Below are positions 1 through 22,601 of a stretch of 64,000 nt of DNA, piece after piece (position 1 is the first letter of the stretch; each line of letters begins with the position of its first letter). The position numbers and the translations under genes were made by a program. The notes under the pieces were generated by a model. That model was not told the DNA's origin and searched no databases. It worked only from the letters and a program-made list of their open reading frames with translations. Source of the stretch: Isoetes taiwanensis (lineage: Eukaryota > Streptophyta > Lycopodiopsida > Isoetales > Isoetaceae); the NCBI GenBank assembly GCA_021234155.1, contig JAJEKV010000002.1:35132128-35196127 (forward strand), written 5' to 3'.

Positions 1-106
1 TCTACACTAACTTTGGCATTCTTGAGCAGATATTCAAACTCTTCATTATCCTTTTTTAGAAATCTTTGGTGAGGAGGAGAAGGTACAACCTGATTATCAA
101 CTTGCT

Positions 107-1408
107 TTAGTTTCTGCACTTCTGATCCATGAGACTCAGACTCTTGCCTTTGGCATTTAGGGCTCCCCTAGTGTGCACAGCCATGATCTCCTCTTCTCTT
201 TGAAAGCTTTCACCCCCTTGGTGCAATGAATTGCTTTCTTCCTGCAGATACCTGATGGAAGCACTAGGCTCAGGTCTTGGAAAACATCTTTCATCCTGTA
301 AAAACTTGACAGATGCACTTGGCTCACTAGCCTTAGCCTTTTCTTGCCTAGCAAAATATTCTTTAACACTACATTTATCTTCATAGTGTCCTATGGCTTT
401 GCAGAAGGTACAAAGAGGGCATTCCTTACCATAATGCCCTTTCTTACCACATTTCAGGCATGTCCTATACCAGCAATAATCTGAAGAATGGGTGTTTCTG
501 GTGCAGTGAGCACAGGCTGGGTAAACTCTCCTTTCTGGCTGGCTGGCCTTCATTTCCATGAGTTGCCTGGTCACCTCAGCCAAGGCTTTAGTGACTTTGT
601 TGAGATCTGCTCTCATGTCTGACTCAAAACAGTTTGCATCATTTCTTGGTTTTTTTCTTCTCCTTTTGAATGGCATAGACGGGTACAGGGGCAGATCCTA
701 TGTATTCTTGATCATAATCGGGAAAAAAAGGGTCATTTGAAGCTTGCAGATCATCAGGGAGGTAGGCTAACATTTCAGAGGCTTCAATGGATCTGGTGAA
801 AGCTTTGTGTATGGTGTCAAAACCTTCTTGCCTCTGCAGCTTCAGCATTTTTCTGTAAACCCGTGGTCTGCTGCTTAATCCCCTGATAAAAGAGGCAACC
901 AAATGTAAAGTGTGGTTAGGTACCTTGTGCACTTGGCACTTGGTAAGATAGCAATTAAACCTCTCAACATATTGGTGAATTGTTTCACCATTTTTGATGT
1001 GAAAGTTCTGCAGCTCAAGACTAAATCTTGTGGTTCAAGTAGCTTACCAAACCTGGCTAAGAATTTCTTGACAATTTCCTCCCAAGTGTTAGCACCATTA
1101 CTAATCACATACTCTAACCAAGTTCTAACTTCCTCATTCTTAAAGCATTTCTTAAATTCAGTAAACTTACTCCCTTTCTTGTAGCCACATTCTTGATAAT
1201 ACTCTTCAAAGGTCTTCATAAAGTTATTGGCATTGATGCTTGGATCAAAAGTGGGGACAGCAGTAGGAATATTCAGCTCAAAATATGTGCAAGGCATGCC
1301 TGAACCATTTTGCAGTGTGACATGTGGTATTGATGAAGATTCAGGGTTTTCTGGTGGCTCAGTATGTTCAGCAGCATCAACAATTCTCCTAGGAGCCATG
1401 AGTTCCAA
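107..1408 (-). pseudogene. LTR-retrotransposon gag region, frameshifted
   Basis: The upstream part (1408-875) reads as a retrotransposon gag core, with the W-x-x-F-like helix block around 'TWEEIVKKFLARFGKL'. A second frame covers 932-639 and a third 676-107, so at least two frameshifts break the protein. The last piece carries two cysteine/histidine knuckles in tandem, CLKCGKKGHYGKEC (CX2CX4HX4C) and CTFCKAIGHYEDKC, typical of nucleocapsid domains that bind the element's RNA. Any protease and polymerase would lie beyond the left edge, because the element is read on the minus strand. I found no convincing LTR or primer-binding site between 1409 and 2500. The family (Ty3-like is most likely) is inferred from the gag style only. 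Confidence 0.7.
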
Positions 1409-4400
1409 GATCCAGGTGATATGGTCTCGATAGAACCTCCAAGATGTTGAAGGTGTACCTGGCTAACCTTCAACTTAGTGGTTGAGAACCTCCAAGTTGC
1501 TTAAAGCAACCAATCTGTGGCCAAATCCCTGCACAAATCAGCTCAAACTAGCTTGTGAACAGTCAGTCCCTGAACAAGAAAAAGTTGTTTGCCAAAAACT
1601 GTTTGCCAGATGAAGTTGGATGATTGGTTTTTGTTGGGAACAACTGCAATTGATGCTCAAGGGAATCCAGAAGATGCTTGCAAAGGTTAGAGGCAAATGC
1701 TTGACCAGAGCTAGGTAAAGAATGGCTTCCTGACCTAGTCAACTTTTGGTCAATAACCCTGGCAGAGAGCTAAAATTTGCAGATGAGAATTTATGAGGAA
1801 TTTTTTGGGATTTCTTTCTTTGACACCTTCAACCTAACTTAAAGAACACGTGCATCATGTAGAAACAACAGAAAGTATGCATTGATGTATACAAATGCCA
1901 TTTTTATAGATTTTTTTGCGACAGTCTGTAACAGAATCAAAGAACAGGTTTTGGATTGTGGCCTAACACGACTTTTTAGCTTTTTTTAATGAAGGAGTTG
2001 GCTTACAAGAGATGTGAACATGCATTAGATGAACGAAACCTAGTGTAAAATGCTATTTGACTAGACCTTTTTTGGTTTTTTGAGGAATTTGTCACTGACC
2101 TAATAATGCAAAATTAAATAAGCACTCTAGATTGGGATTTTAGTTGAGAGAACTTATACAAACCACAGTGGCTCTTGTTGTTGAGATTCAAGCACTGCCA
2201 CAGCACAAGTAGAACCAGCAAGATTCGATCTTCAGGAAAAAGCAAGACACAATCTACACCAACTTCAAATTTTCATTCAAAGGAGCCTTCAAGGATTACA
2301 ATGAGAGAATTTCCCAGTGATTTGATCTGGAGAAATTCATATAATGAAAGAAGCAAAGGTAGTACATATCTTCAAATGATAAAAAAAGGACTTTATTGCA
2401 CCAGATCTTCAAGAAATCTGACACAAGGAGGTAGTACAGGGCAAGTAGAGGTCATTCCCAATAGTAGCATGCTGGATTAGATCACTCAAGATGCTGGGGT
2501 GCTCGAAAATCTTCTGAAACCTCATTGATCCCTTAAATCTGACAATTTCTGGTCAGTTCTTGATAAGTCGGATCGGTTTTTGCCTTCTTCTGCCTGTAAA
2601 TACCTTCTTGATCTGCAAGGCCAGTCGGTTGTTGTGTTGCAATCATCATTTATTCCTCAAAATGAAGTTCCCTTTTTCGAATAAACCCCTTTAGCATGGC
2701 CTAGCTCTTGTCTGGCGGCAATAATGGAATTTTTAACCATTCTTAGCGAGATTCTCGGTATCAAGGGGCTAAATCCGACCAGTTTAATCATGATTTGCCA
2801 GTTAGTTGGGCTAATTTCTCGGATCTTGCCATGATTTTAGGGTTCTTCGCGAGAATAGAAATATCCCACAGGCTTTTGCCGAAAAATGAGCTCTGCGGGT
2901 TTCCACGCGGCCGAAAATGGTTGGCTGGGACATGACATGGATTCTTGGGGGTAATTCAAGCCAAATGTTGGCACAAATGGGGTAAGGCGCGCATCCCAAG
3001 AACCATTAAAAGTAGGGCTAGACGTGGTCAAAGTGAGAATCTTTGACCACCATTTTGCATGATTTTTCATGGGCTTTCAGATGGAAGAAACAAATTTTGA
3101 AAATAAGCAACTTCATTTTTGGGCCTTTTTTCCATGGTGTACAAAGCCATGTGGCATATGGGTGATGACTTGGCAAATGGTGATGATGTGGCATGGTGAT
3201 GTGGGAGGCAAGGTGTCAAAGAAATTTCCCTCTAGGTAAAATCTTGATGAAGTGTAGCAAAGTGTGGGTGACACGTGTTGGGTGAGTTGGTGATGATGTG
3301 GATGATGTGTGCATGACTTTTGAAGGTGAGGTGGCACTAGATATTGATTTATTTCGACTAGTCAACTTAGGTCTTAGAGATTTGACCTTAGACCCATACT
3401 TTAGTCTTGAATTGGTGATGTAATGGATTTGTGGAGCTTCTCTCCTCCTTCTTTTTCTTCTTTTTAGAGAGAGAGTGGGGCTTTTGATGACTTGTCAAGT
3501 GCATGGTAATGGATTATGATGTGAGTGTGTGATGTACATGATGCATATGTATGAAATATGTGGTGTGTGAGACTTTGCCCTAGGGAAAAAGACTTTTAGC
3601 CATGGAAATATGATGAATAAGATGAAGGATGGGTATGAGGAATGAGTATGGATGTGAGCAATGCTTTCTTGAACCAATATGTCTAAGATAGTGTGAAAAT
3701 CTCAAAAAGGTGGCAAGACAACATACTTTTTCTTTGGGGTCTTCCAATCTTTGACTAGGAGTTTTCTCTCTTTGACTTCTTAAGTATTGCTTCCTTTTGC
3801 TAACTTGAATGCTCCTTTGAATGTTCTCCATTGGTCTTCAACTTTGGTGTAAAGATTTGTCTTCATACCTAAACAATGAGCTCCAAATGGAAATGTCTTG
3901 CAAATGTGTTTTGATCTTCTTGTGATTTCTTGTGAAGTTGCTCTTACATGCTACCACAAGGTGGCAGCATCAAGTGGGTTGAAGCAGTGCCTTAGTAAAA
4001 GAATGAGTCAGCGATATAGCATCTAGATATCTGTGTGCTTCTTCTATCTGATGCACATGTAGATACTTAGCAAGACGTAAACGAAGCTTAATATGATGAC
4101 ACTTTAGGAAAAAGAAGAGAAGAATTGACGTTTTAAAGCATTGCAATACAGATCTATATATGTATCAAGTATGAGGATGTAAACATATGTGGAATTTAAA
4201 TGTATGTGGAATTTAATACCTCTCTTATTATGTTAACTTGCCAGCAAAATTCGGCTCCAATTTGCGCCAGCATATTTGGGATCTCATTATCAGTCCCATC
4301 CACAAAAATCTGCAGACATCAAGAATTAATGTGATCTATTCAATGTTTTTGTGAGTGAAGAATTATGGCAAGATCTATAAAAAACATGATTCATTTATTC

Positions 4401-4807
4401 ATCTTTCCACATGCCAGATAAACAAACATAACTACAAAAGTTCTTTCAATCATTCCTAACACTTTTGGCACGAATCGTAGCCTTATGCTAGCTCACGCGC
4501 ATGAAGAAGAAATTTGATCTTTTTAGAATCCACCTTATCCTGCCCTCAATATGTGCCCTATTTGATACTGTACTTTCAGTCCCACTTCCATAACAACCTG
4601 AAGTCCATTGGCATTGCATAGTCTTTAGTAATGTCTTGAATGGACACTCAGTCCCTTCAGGGTGTACACAATATAAATATATATTAATCACGCCATTTAA
4701 GACCCTCAGGTCCATATGGCGAAGATAGTACAAGAAATATATAGTCCACAAGGCGCTTAAACAAAGGCACCTGTAGCTTCAAGTATTTCCATATTAACAA
4801 ACAACTC
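1409..4807. other. Intergenic stretch, no recognised gene
   Basis: No open frame in this 3.4-kb stretch resembles a known family. Part of it should be the 5' leader or LTR of the gag element to its left, but no paired LTR is in the window. The part 3110-3560 is rich in GATG/GTGATG runs of low complexity. Confidence 0.5.
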
Positions 4808-6856
4808 CATTATGTCAGCTCGTTCCTTCCAACATCCTTGAGATATGAACTAAGGAGATTTAGAGGCGTATTAAAAAGCTCTGACAATGTGAATCCTGAA
4901 ATGTTATACTTACTTCTTATATGTTCATAGGCAGGACACTCCAAAAAAGTATGTACCTCTGACTCAATTTTAGGATCAAGACAGCTCGGGCAGTACCTTG
5001 TATGTCGAGGAGTTCCATACCACCTTCCCGTCTCAATGTGCAGATGATGAGAGGAAGTTCGTAGCTGAGAAATCAAGATTCTATTTTTCCTGCTAATATT
5101 AGATAGCAAGTAAGATTGTTCTCCATATGCAGCCATACTATTAATCTCATCTTTATAAAAAAAATTTTCACAGCAATATCATTTGGATCCCACAATTTGC
5201 CCAAGACTTTTGGAAGTATTTGCATGCGTACCTCTTTTAGTTTGGTTGACTCCGGCCAAGCAGAATCATCTACACCCCACCTTTCTACCCATTGAATCAC
5301 TTGAGAGAACCATCCTCGTGTACTTTGGATTCTTTGCATAGCCCGGAAAGGAGACGATCCGAAGGGAGCAACTTCACCCGATTTACATATGTAATAGTAC
5401 GGCATAAAGCTTCGGTTTCAAGGGGAATCAATCCGGTTTCGCAAGCATAATGCAAGTATGGAGTTTGCATTTTAGTTCCAAGCTCTTCCATGAGAAATCA
5501 TTTCGCACCTTTTCAATCTTGTCCCAGCTTTTGCCGATCAAGTCCGGGGGCCCAAGCCGGGATGACCATATAAAACGACCGCCTTCACTTGAGTATCATA
5601 AAGCAATCTCCGAGTTTCCAATGCCACAAGTTATTCACCACGACAAGTATGGAACATACCATAAACGGTTCTTAGCCCACCGAATACGTTTTTCATTTGC
5701 CGCCTTCCATGAATAATTATTTGCCACCTCTATTCCAAGGTATTTATAACTATGCACTGTTTCTAACTCACATTCCCCAATGGTAAATCGAAAAGTTTTT
5801 TTTGTGCCAACTATCATGACTTTAGATTTTGCAACATTGATAGCCATACCTTTTTTATCGCAAAATCCCTGAAGAGTATCCAAATGATGTTGGAGACCAG
5901 CAGCAGTTCTAGAAATCAAAACTATATCATCCGCAAAAAGTAAAACCTGTATGAGATATCTACCAACATTGACTCCAACTCCTCCCATACGTGCAAGCCA
6001 CCCCTCAAGTTCATCAATATAAAGTCCAAAGAGAGTGGGAGAACAAGGGCACCCCTGTTTCACCCCAATCGTGCTCTGGACATGTTCAATGCTTTTAAAT
6101 GGAAATGAAAGTTCAATGAGTACCTGTTGGTATAGACGCAAGAATCACTTCTTTGGAGTTCGGGAGGAACTTGTAGCAGCTCTAGCCTATTCTCGCAAGT
6201 CACCTCGATCCACTCTATCAAAAGCTTTTTGCTAGATCAATGAAGGCCAAAACCGATTATGTCTAGTACCCTTTTTGCTTTCATTAATCACCCTTAAAGT
6301 GACTAAATGATCAACAAATTGGAATGGTCATGGCGAAAACCCGCTTGTCCATAAAGCGCTCTTTCTTCTCATCAGCCCAATTAGAGAGCTTTCTCTCAAG
6401 CATAGTTGCAAAGAGTTTTGCAAATACATTGCTAACCAAAATTGTCCGATAATTTCTTGCCTGGTTTTTATCACCGGACTTATGAATAGGAACCACCTTG
6501 CTTAAATACCATTCCTGTGGAAAGCCACAATGAAAAGCCAAGTTACAAATGTCAACCAACTTATCATTTAAAAGATCACCTCCCCATTTAAGCAGCTCAG
6601 CACAGAACCCATTTAGGTCTAAGGATTTCCCATTTTGCATCCTTTGTAAAGCATATGTAATATCACTCTTATCAAAGAGTGTAGTATAGGCAGTACCAAT
6701 TTGCATTTCATTGCTATTAGCAACAGTGTATAATTCTCTTATCCATTCAAGCAAACTTTCTTGTGCGATCTCTCCCAATTCAATGGGATGTTGCAGTTTT
6801 GTCCAAAAGCATTTTGGATCCAATGCAATATCATCTAGAAGTTTTTGCAATATCAT
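4808..6856 (-). mobile_element. LINE (non-LTR retrotransposon), broken reverse transcriptase
   Basis: Read on the minus strand, fragments in different frames follow the order of a LINE ORF2. The stretch 6856-6311 holds the RT entry region ('VVPIHKSGDKNQARNYRTI'). The stretch 6141-5635 holds 'GVKQGCPCSPTLFGLYIDEL' and the catalytic FADD motif near 5930. From 5491 to 4810 runs the C-terminal region ending in a Cys/His-like segment ('CPSCLDP...CPAYEHIR'). Several frameshifts make it non-functional. The endonuclease domain is missing, so the copy is 5'-truncated near 6857. The same clade recurs at 11836-14502, 16211-16712 and 59455-62075, judged by the shared 'FGLYID' and C-terminal motifs. Confidence 0.88.
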
Positions 6857-7456
6857 CTAGAATATATACAACATAAATACTGAAATAAGAGTATGGCATT
6901 TTTATTCTATCAGCAATTAAGTAATATTTATATCAAAATTTAGCCAGCAGGCTTGATGTCTGTTGCCTAGCACTGTCATGTATTACTGCTCAGTTTGTAC
7001 ATCGAGACCCATGACCTCTTGCATTCCCCGCCAGTTGGGCCACATTATGACATGCTATCATTTGGTTGCAACCATGATATAATATCATCTTGCAATTCTA
7101 TTGTTTCTAAACCTAATCAATGCCTTGAATCTCTGATTTGGCATCTAATAGGCTGTCACATTTCCCTTCTAAGTAAAGGGTGCCACTTCTATGCGCCACT
7201 TGGCTACAGGTCTTCATTTGCAAGGTCTTCATACCCTATTTAATGATCAGATAAGACTTGTGTCTTCATCATTAGTTATCTAGGCTTAATTACCTGCCTA
7301 TGCTTCAGAGAACTGGTGCATCTCCGCTGACCATAAGCGCCTGCTAGCAATTGCATCTACACAATAAATACCAATAGCTAAAAAAGTTTTCAGGATGCTA
7401 GGAAAGATAATAGATATAGTAGGTTGTCATATCTTAACCCCATTCTGTATTTATAG
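6857..7456. other. Intergenic, no recognised gene
   Basis: AT-rich DNA between the 5'-truncated LINE and structured repeat A. Nothing recognisable on either strand. Confidence 0.4.
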
Positions 7457-7633
7457 ATTCTGGGAAGGGACTCGCAAGAGACACAAAACCGGCCGAGATA
7501 GGCTTGTCATTCATCACAGCAGCAGTATACAATGTTTTGAAGAATAGAGAGGGGTAGCCGACCATAGGAACAATATCGGACTACCCCGTAAAAAGAAATG
7601 TGCACAGGCAATATAGAAGGGTAATGGCGACAA

Positions 7634-7695
7634 CTTGTCATCGGGATAAAAAACCCCGCCCTTTCGGGTTTTCGAGGAAAACCCTAATGAGAAAT
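7634..7695 (-). ncRNA. Conserved structured motif, copy in repeat A
   Basis: On the minus strand the order is: outer stem (6 of 8 pairs), UA, GGG, U-run, CCUCG, A-run, CCC-GAAA-GGG hairpin, CGGGG, U-run, CCC, outer stem return. Other copies are at 22810-22872 and 59537-59607. It is a candidate RNA element, not assigned to any known ribozyme or cis-element class. An alternative is a short conserved peptide, read as PRKPxxAGxFNP in two of the copies. Confidence 0.45.
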
Positions 7696-7950
7696 GGTCG
7701 CCAACAACCTTGAATGTGTTGCCTGGAAAACCGAAGGAGATGGGTTGATGGCGAACACAAAATATACAGGACCCCAGAAGACGGCGTAAGCCTGCAAGCA
7801 ACACAAAGAACCCCGAAAAAACACACGTGAATGATTAGAGAAAAGCAAACTCATGCCCCCACGCAGCAGGGCGGGAAGGGAGGGAAGCAACGAGAATAGA
7901 AGAAGAGCTGCTGTGAGAAGACGCCGATAACCGGTCCGAAAGAGGAAAAA

Positions 7951-7961
7951 GCCTTATATAG
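7951..7961 (-). promoter_or_regulatory. TATA-box-like site in repeat A
   Basis: On the minus strand this reads CTATATAAGGC, a good plant TATA consensus, about 60 bp inside the unit end. The same site is kept in the partial copy at 18473-18483. It would drive transcription toward the structured motif. Promoter activity is inferred. Confidence 0.3.
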
Positions 7962-8009
7962 TAGCTCGTCCCTTCCCAGAATGGCAATCCGATGGCTCGG
8001 ATCGATGCT

Positions 8010-8530
8010 ATTCTGGGAAGGGACTCGCAAGAGACACAAAACCGGCCGACTACCGATGGACTTCCTCAACTACAAGCCGATGGCATAAAACCTGCAGCAA
8101 CACAAAGAACTCTAAAAAACACCCGTGAAAGGTTAGAGAAATCCAACATGTAGCAGAAAAAAGGAGAGCATCACCCAATAGGGTGGAGAACAGCATCACC
8201 CAACGGGTGGAAAACCAATTACGTAAAAAGAAATATGCATCACCCTCGAGGTGGAAAGAAACAACATCACCCGAAGGTGGAGATAGCATCACCCATAGGG
8301 TGGAGAAAAGCGTCACCCAACGGGTGGATAACAATCATATAAAAAGAAATATGCGTTACCCCCGAGTGGAAATAAACAGCATCACCCGGAGGGCGGAGAA
8401 AAAACGTCACCCAGCAGGCGGAAGAAAACATGAAAAATAGAAATGGGCGTCACCATCACGGTGGAAATAAACAGCATCACCTACAAAAAATGGTCCAATA
8501 GGAACTCATGTCACAAAATTGCAATGGAGC
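8010..8530. repeat. Repeat A second unit with CACCC hairpin array
   Basis: After the shared 40-bp start the sequence departs from unit 1 ('gactaccgatggacttcct'), and repeat B's second unit does the same. From 8165 to 8480 follow about ten short inverted repeats of the form CACCC-(3-5 nt)-GGGTG, each followed by G-A-rich spacer. Loops and stems vary between copies but complementarity is mostly kept. Similar hairpins recur at 9423-9515 and 23013-23061. No gene is seen. Confidence 0.55.

Positions 8531-14502
<5,972 letters not shown>

Positions 14503-14589
<87 letters not shown>
14503..14589. repeat. (GA)n microsatellite, 87 bp
   Basis: AG/GA array placed exactly where the LINE's endonuclease domain is cut off. 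Confidence 0.97.
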
Positions 14590-18400
<3,811 letters not shown>

Positions 18401-18531
18401 CAAGGGAAGCAACGAGAATAGAAGAAGAGCTGCTGTGAGAAGACGTCGATAACCGGTCCGAAAGAGGAAAAAGCCTTATATAGTAGCTCGTCCCTTCCCA
18501 GAATGGCGATCCGATGGCTCGGATCGATGCT
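18401..18531 (-). repeat. Partial copy of repeat A (terminal ~130 bp)
   Basis: Almost identical to 7876-8009, including the TATA-like site and the hairpin atccgatggctcggat. It stops at 'gatcgatgct', exactly where unit 1 of repeat A meets unit 2, which supports that point as a real element boundary. Confidence 0.75.
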
Positions 18532-21327
18532 ATAGAAAATGCATCAGCAACAGACATGTCACATTGTATTTTTTGAGATTTCTAATGGCACATTGTAAAT
18601 CTCAAGTAATCACCAATTTGCAACCAAATTCAGACAAACCAGACAAATGCTGAGACATACCTAGCGAACTTGAGAAAACGCAAATAGGATATTTGTACAT
18701 CTTCTGCCATTTTAAGGTACCAAATCATGTGTGTGCATTTTCCATCTGCGTCAAGATAATTTGTACGTACCTACATTGGAATTATGGCTACTTAATCACG
18801 AATTCCAAATGGAATATACATATCTCCTCGGCCGTACAATATTAGAGCGGTTGTGCGTTGTGTCATCCAAAACTTAAAAACTTGCATCTTTTGGGCAAAC
18901 AGGAAAAAATACTGAATAACCTGATGCTTCATGCTGGCAAGTATCTAGTCGGTTCTCCTCCACCATCATTGATTCTGGAAAACAACAGAGATCAATCTTA
19001 AAAATTATGGAAAGCACAAAGCCTGAGATGCAGATAAAGTTGTATAGAAACCTGGCTATGCATAGAATTAAGACTGAAAGTGGATCTCTTGCAAATTTTC
19101 TACGGTTCCATCTGCCTCTCAAGGTTCAAACACACTCAGAATGCCCGGAGTTGGCTATAAGCCAAGGCAATAGCTGGAATTAAAACCTAGAGGCAGATCC
19201 ATCCATTTCAGTGTGCAAAATAGCATATGCTGCACAACAATGCTGAGAGGGAGAGAATTTGTGGGAACCACAGATCATTATCTTTCTCAGGACTTGGAGC
19301 TTGAACAATCGTGGTCCGCCAGCTGCCTCCGACCAAAGAGGAAAGAGGAATCGCATGAGAAACTAAAATCACACCAAATAAAATTTTCCAATTTCTGGAA
19401 ATCCGAAGAAGACATAGTAGACTGTCTCATTAGATTCAGGAAGCGCAGACATGTTCATTTGCATCAAATCAAAACTTGCACAGCTGCAAAGGATAAGGAA
19501 AATTACTATTTCCTACCCTTAAACCTCCAAAACCCTACCATAAACCAAGATGCAACCTTCTTTACGAAAATCCATCTATATGACCATTTCAAATCTGATC
19601 AAGGAGTGAAGGCATAGAAGAACATAAAAGAACATAAGGTGCTATATTGGAACGCAAAAAGTAATATAGAATATTGATTCTCTGCAAGCAACAAATTGCA
19701 GGTCACATTCTGGAGTAAAAAAAAAGGTTGAGGAAAAAATCAGGTTGTAAAATCCAAGCAACTCACTATTGCAAATATCTATCCATGAAGTCCATGAAGT
19801 CCCCTGATTAGCAGATCACTGGAATTGATAAAATGGAAAAGAATAGTATATTAACCTTCGGTAGTTCTAGTAGAAATCCCAAATGGGCCCCGAAAATTGC
19901 ATGAGTTCGTACATATACTTGCCAAAACATTGTTTGCAATGAACAGGGGCCTAACATGGCAAGCAAAATTATTAGCAACAATAGTGAACCGGAAAACAAA
20001 ATCCAAATATTGGACGTTAAAAAAGCCTTGAGTGCCTTATCTTTTGTTTTGTTCAAAACCTCCCAAACTGCCACAGATGCTGAATAAACTTTCTGGGGTA
20101 TCCTTGTGAATAGGGATAGGGATTTTTTACCTCCATCCATCCCTCTCCAACATCTCCTCCATCTCTAATATTAGGCTGTCGAAACTACTTGGAGAATTGG
20201 AAGATTCCAAATCCTTTAGAAAAAAGAAAGCATCCACATGATTTACTTCTAACCGTAAAGTAGAAAGCAGGTGCAGACAATTTTCGAGCTAATATACCAC
20301 AGTCGAGCTACTTATTCTAAACTGGGTGCACCCTGAACTACCACAGTCGTTGGATCTGTCGATCCTACGGCCCATATTGTATGTTGGAGCCTCAGGGTGC
20401 CTCTCGTTTCGCTTATGCTCAGTTATGATGGGGTTTCCTATGATTTTGAAATGTCAAATACGAGTTTGCCTAAGGTTTTGATGCGATATCGAGACTCTAT
20501 ACGGCTTTGTATACGGATTTAGAAGATGTAATACGGGGTCTTGAACCTCTACCAAAAAAACTCAATATCCTGATAAGTCTACATTAACCAACATTTCTCT
20601 ATGAGCTCATGTAACTATTTTCTATCTTGAGTCTATGTTTTTTTTTTCTTTTTTTTTTTTTTTTTATAACAACCCATTCAATTATCTTAGGAATATATGG
20701 CCTATGGTTCTAAGATTTGTCATTTTAACATCCATATGAAATCCCCCTGGAACCCCCTGTTATTATGCTACTTATTCAAACTGGAGTTTGCAGTTTACAA
20801 GTGGGAAAGATAAATCGATGATGTGGAGATCAAAACCTCCAGAAGCTGGAATTAGAACCCTTCCCAGATCATCTGCTAAGGTATCCGCTGATATTTTCTA
20901 GACGACTAAAATTGACATCCATCCTCCTTCGCCCATGAAGAGGAAGACATGAGCAAAACATGGGCCGTCGAAACATCAAAATCAAATCTGTAGACAACCC
21001 ATCTAATGGGTGATTTAGGGCAAATCAAATCTAAACCTGATGCAACAACGAATTTAAGGCCGTGCATCTGCATCAAATCGAGACTTGCACAGCTGCAAAG
21101 AAGGAAAATCCAGGCTTGAAAATCCTTTGAAGATATTCTCATAGGTGCCGCATGCAAATTCTGTGTGGCATCCATGCGGTAGTATAACCTCTCGATCGGA
21201 TAATGGCAGAGCCAAATGAAATCTAGAACTCAAAAATCATATGGGCAAAAAATCTTCAATTTTTGGAATATCGGAAATTAGTTCTGGCGCCAAAAAAACC
21301 CTTAAACCTTAGAAAAACAACCTTAAA
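18532..21327. other. Intergenic, diverged direct repeat, no recognised gene
   Basis: Two blocks, about 19170-19600 and 20835-21330, share 'agctggaatta.aacc' and 'gcatcaaatc.a.acttgcacagctgcaaag', so they look like an old duplication. Open frames at 19213-19617 (plus, 134 codons) and 19808-20140 (minus, 110 codons, with two hydrophobic stretches) match nothing I know. A T-rich tract is at 20639-20667. Confidence 0.35.
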
Positions 21328-21650
21328 GGGTAAAAGCATGCTACGGCGTACCACTTTTGGAACCCTCAAAAGTACCTACACTGGGTACTTTTAAAATTGG
21401 TACTTTCTGTTTTCTCTTTCCATTAAAATCAATCGAAAATTTTTGAATTGAAGGTCAATAACATGTCAATATATAGTACTAGAGGATAACAATACTATTA
21501 GAGACTAATATAAATGAATTAACTCTCAAAGTTATCATTTATTGCAGCATTTATGCAAGTTCCCAGTACCCAGTGTTGGGTACTTTTCTGGGTAGTTTTG
21601 CACTCCCTAAAAAGTACTTTAGATGGTACACCCTAGCATGCTTTCACCCT
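21328..21650. mobile_element. Small TIR element (MITE-like)
   Basis: The ends form an imperfect terminal inverted repeat of about 27 bp: left 'gggtaaaagcatgctacg', right the complement of 'tagcatgctttcaccc', with about 3 mismatches. The interior is AT-rich and non-coding, with secondary copies of 'gtacttt'. No clear target duplication. Confidence 0.5.
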
Positions 21651-22601
21651 AAAAAAAAAACCAAAAACCTTTTTTGCCATACCGAATAATCCCAAATTAA
21701 AAAGATTGATTCTTATTCTTATTCTTCTTATTTTTATGTAAGGATGGCTATCTGCTATCAAAAGTTTTGCTTTTAAATCCTGTTTGGGTAAATTTGAGCT
21801 CACCATAGAGCGGCGAGCATTAAATCCAGCATTTCCACCAGTCTTGCAGGCTTTCCACCATGGTTAGATGCATTACCTTATTTCTTCATAGGTTCAAAAC
21901 AGCAGCGGGTTGGGGCAGTAGCATCCGGCAAAACCTCTCGGTTCTTTCCAATGTTGATTGCAGGTTTGGATTTTGTTTCATTTCTCATTTCTTTCCAGCA
22001 TTGCTTGCACCTTTGATTTTATTTTATTTCTGTTTCTTCTTCAAATAAATAACAATAGGCCCTAACCTCTTTGCATTCCTCTTCATTTCATCTGTTAGTC
22101 CGGCTTTATTTTTTGCCTTTCTGCACTTTAGCTCTATTTAAACTTTCCTCATCTAATAGCTGGATTCATGTGTTGCTACTCTAATCTAGGTACTGCAGAA
22201 TTTTATTTGGCCAATATGTTTTCTTTTCTCTGCAAATCTAGAGCTCATTGCTAGGATTTAAATATTTGGATTTTGAAGCAAGTTCTTGCTTCTTGACAAA
22301 GGTGAATTTAAGCTTTGCAATATAATACTGCCTCATCTAATCTTTAGCCAAAACAGGCTTGCAGGTAAATTCAAGCTAAGGATTTGTATTTTGTTCGTAT
22401 CTTATCCTATGCTTATTCATAAACGTCTTTGGTGCAGGCTTCATGCAGGGGGTTTCTCTTTGATGGGTATCACCAGGTTTGACAAGACATATTAAATGCA
22501 AAAGCATTGAGTCTGTGGAATAAAATCTCTACCTCTTTGTCTAACGAAAATTGGTGTTGATGCGTTGCCAGTTAGAGCACTAGAAGAATCACATGAAAAG
22601 G
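21651..22601. other. Intergenic, no recognised gene
   Basis: T-rich plus strand, with nothing recognisable. Confidence 0.35.

Larger units (their letters stand above)
7457..8009 (-). repeat. Structured repeat A, first unit (553 bp)
   Basis: The unit begins 'attctgggaagggactcgc' at 7457, and the same 40-bp start recurs at 8010, so the locus is a head-to-tail partial dimer. The end of the unit (7968-7982) is the exact reverse complement of the start of the next unit (8010-8024). It encloses a small hairpin atccga...tcggat. Inside are the hairpin at 7551-7587 and the conserved motif at 7634-7695. Tetraloop types suggest that the minus strand is the RNA strand. No protein is recognised. The last ~130 bp recur at 18401-18531, and a related unit is at 22602-23650. 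Class unknown; a retrozyme-like or other non-coding retroelement is possible. Confidence 0.6.
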
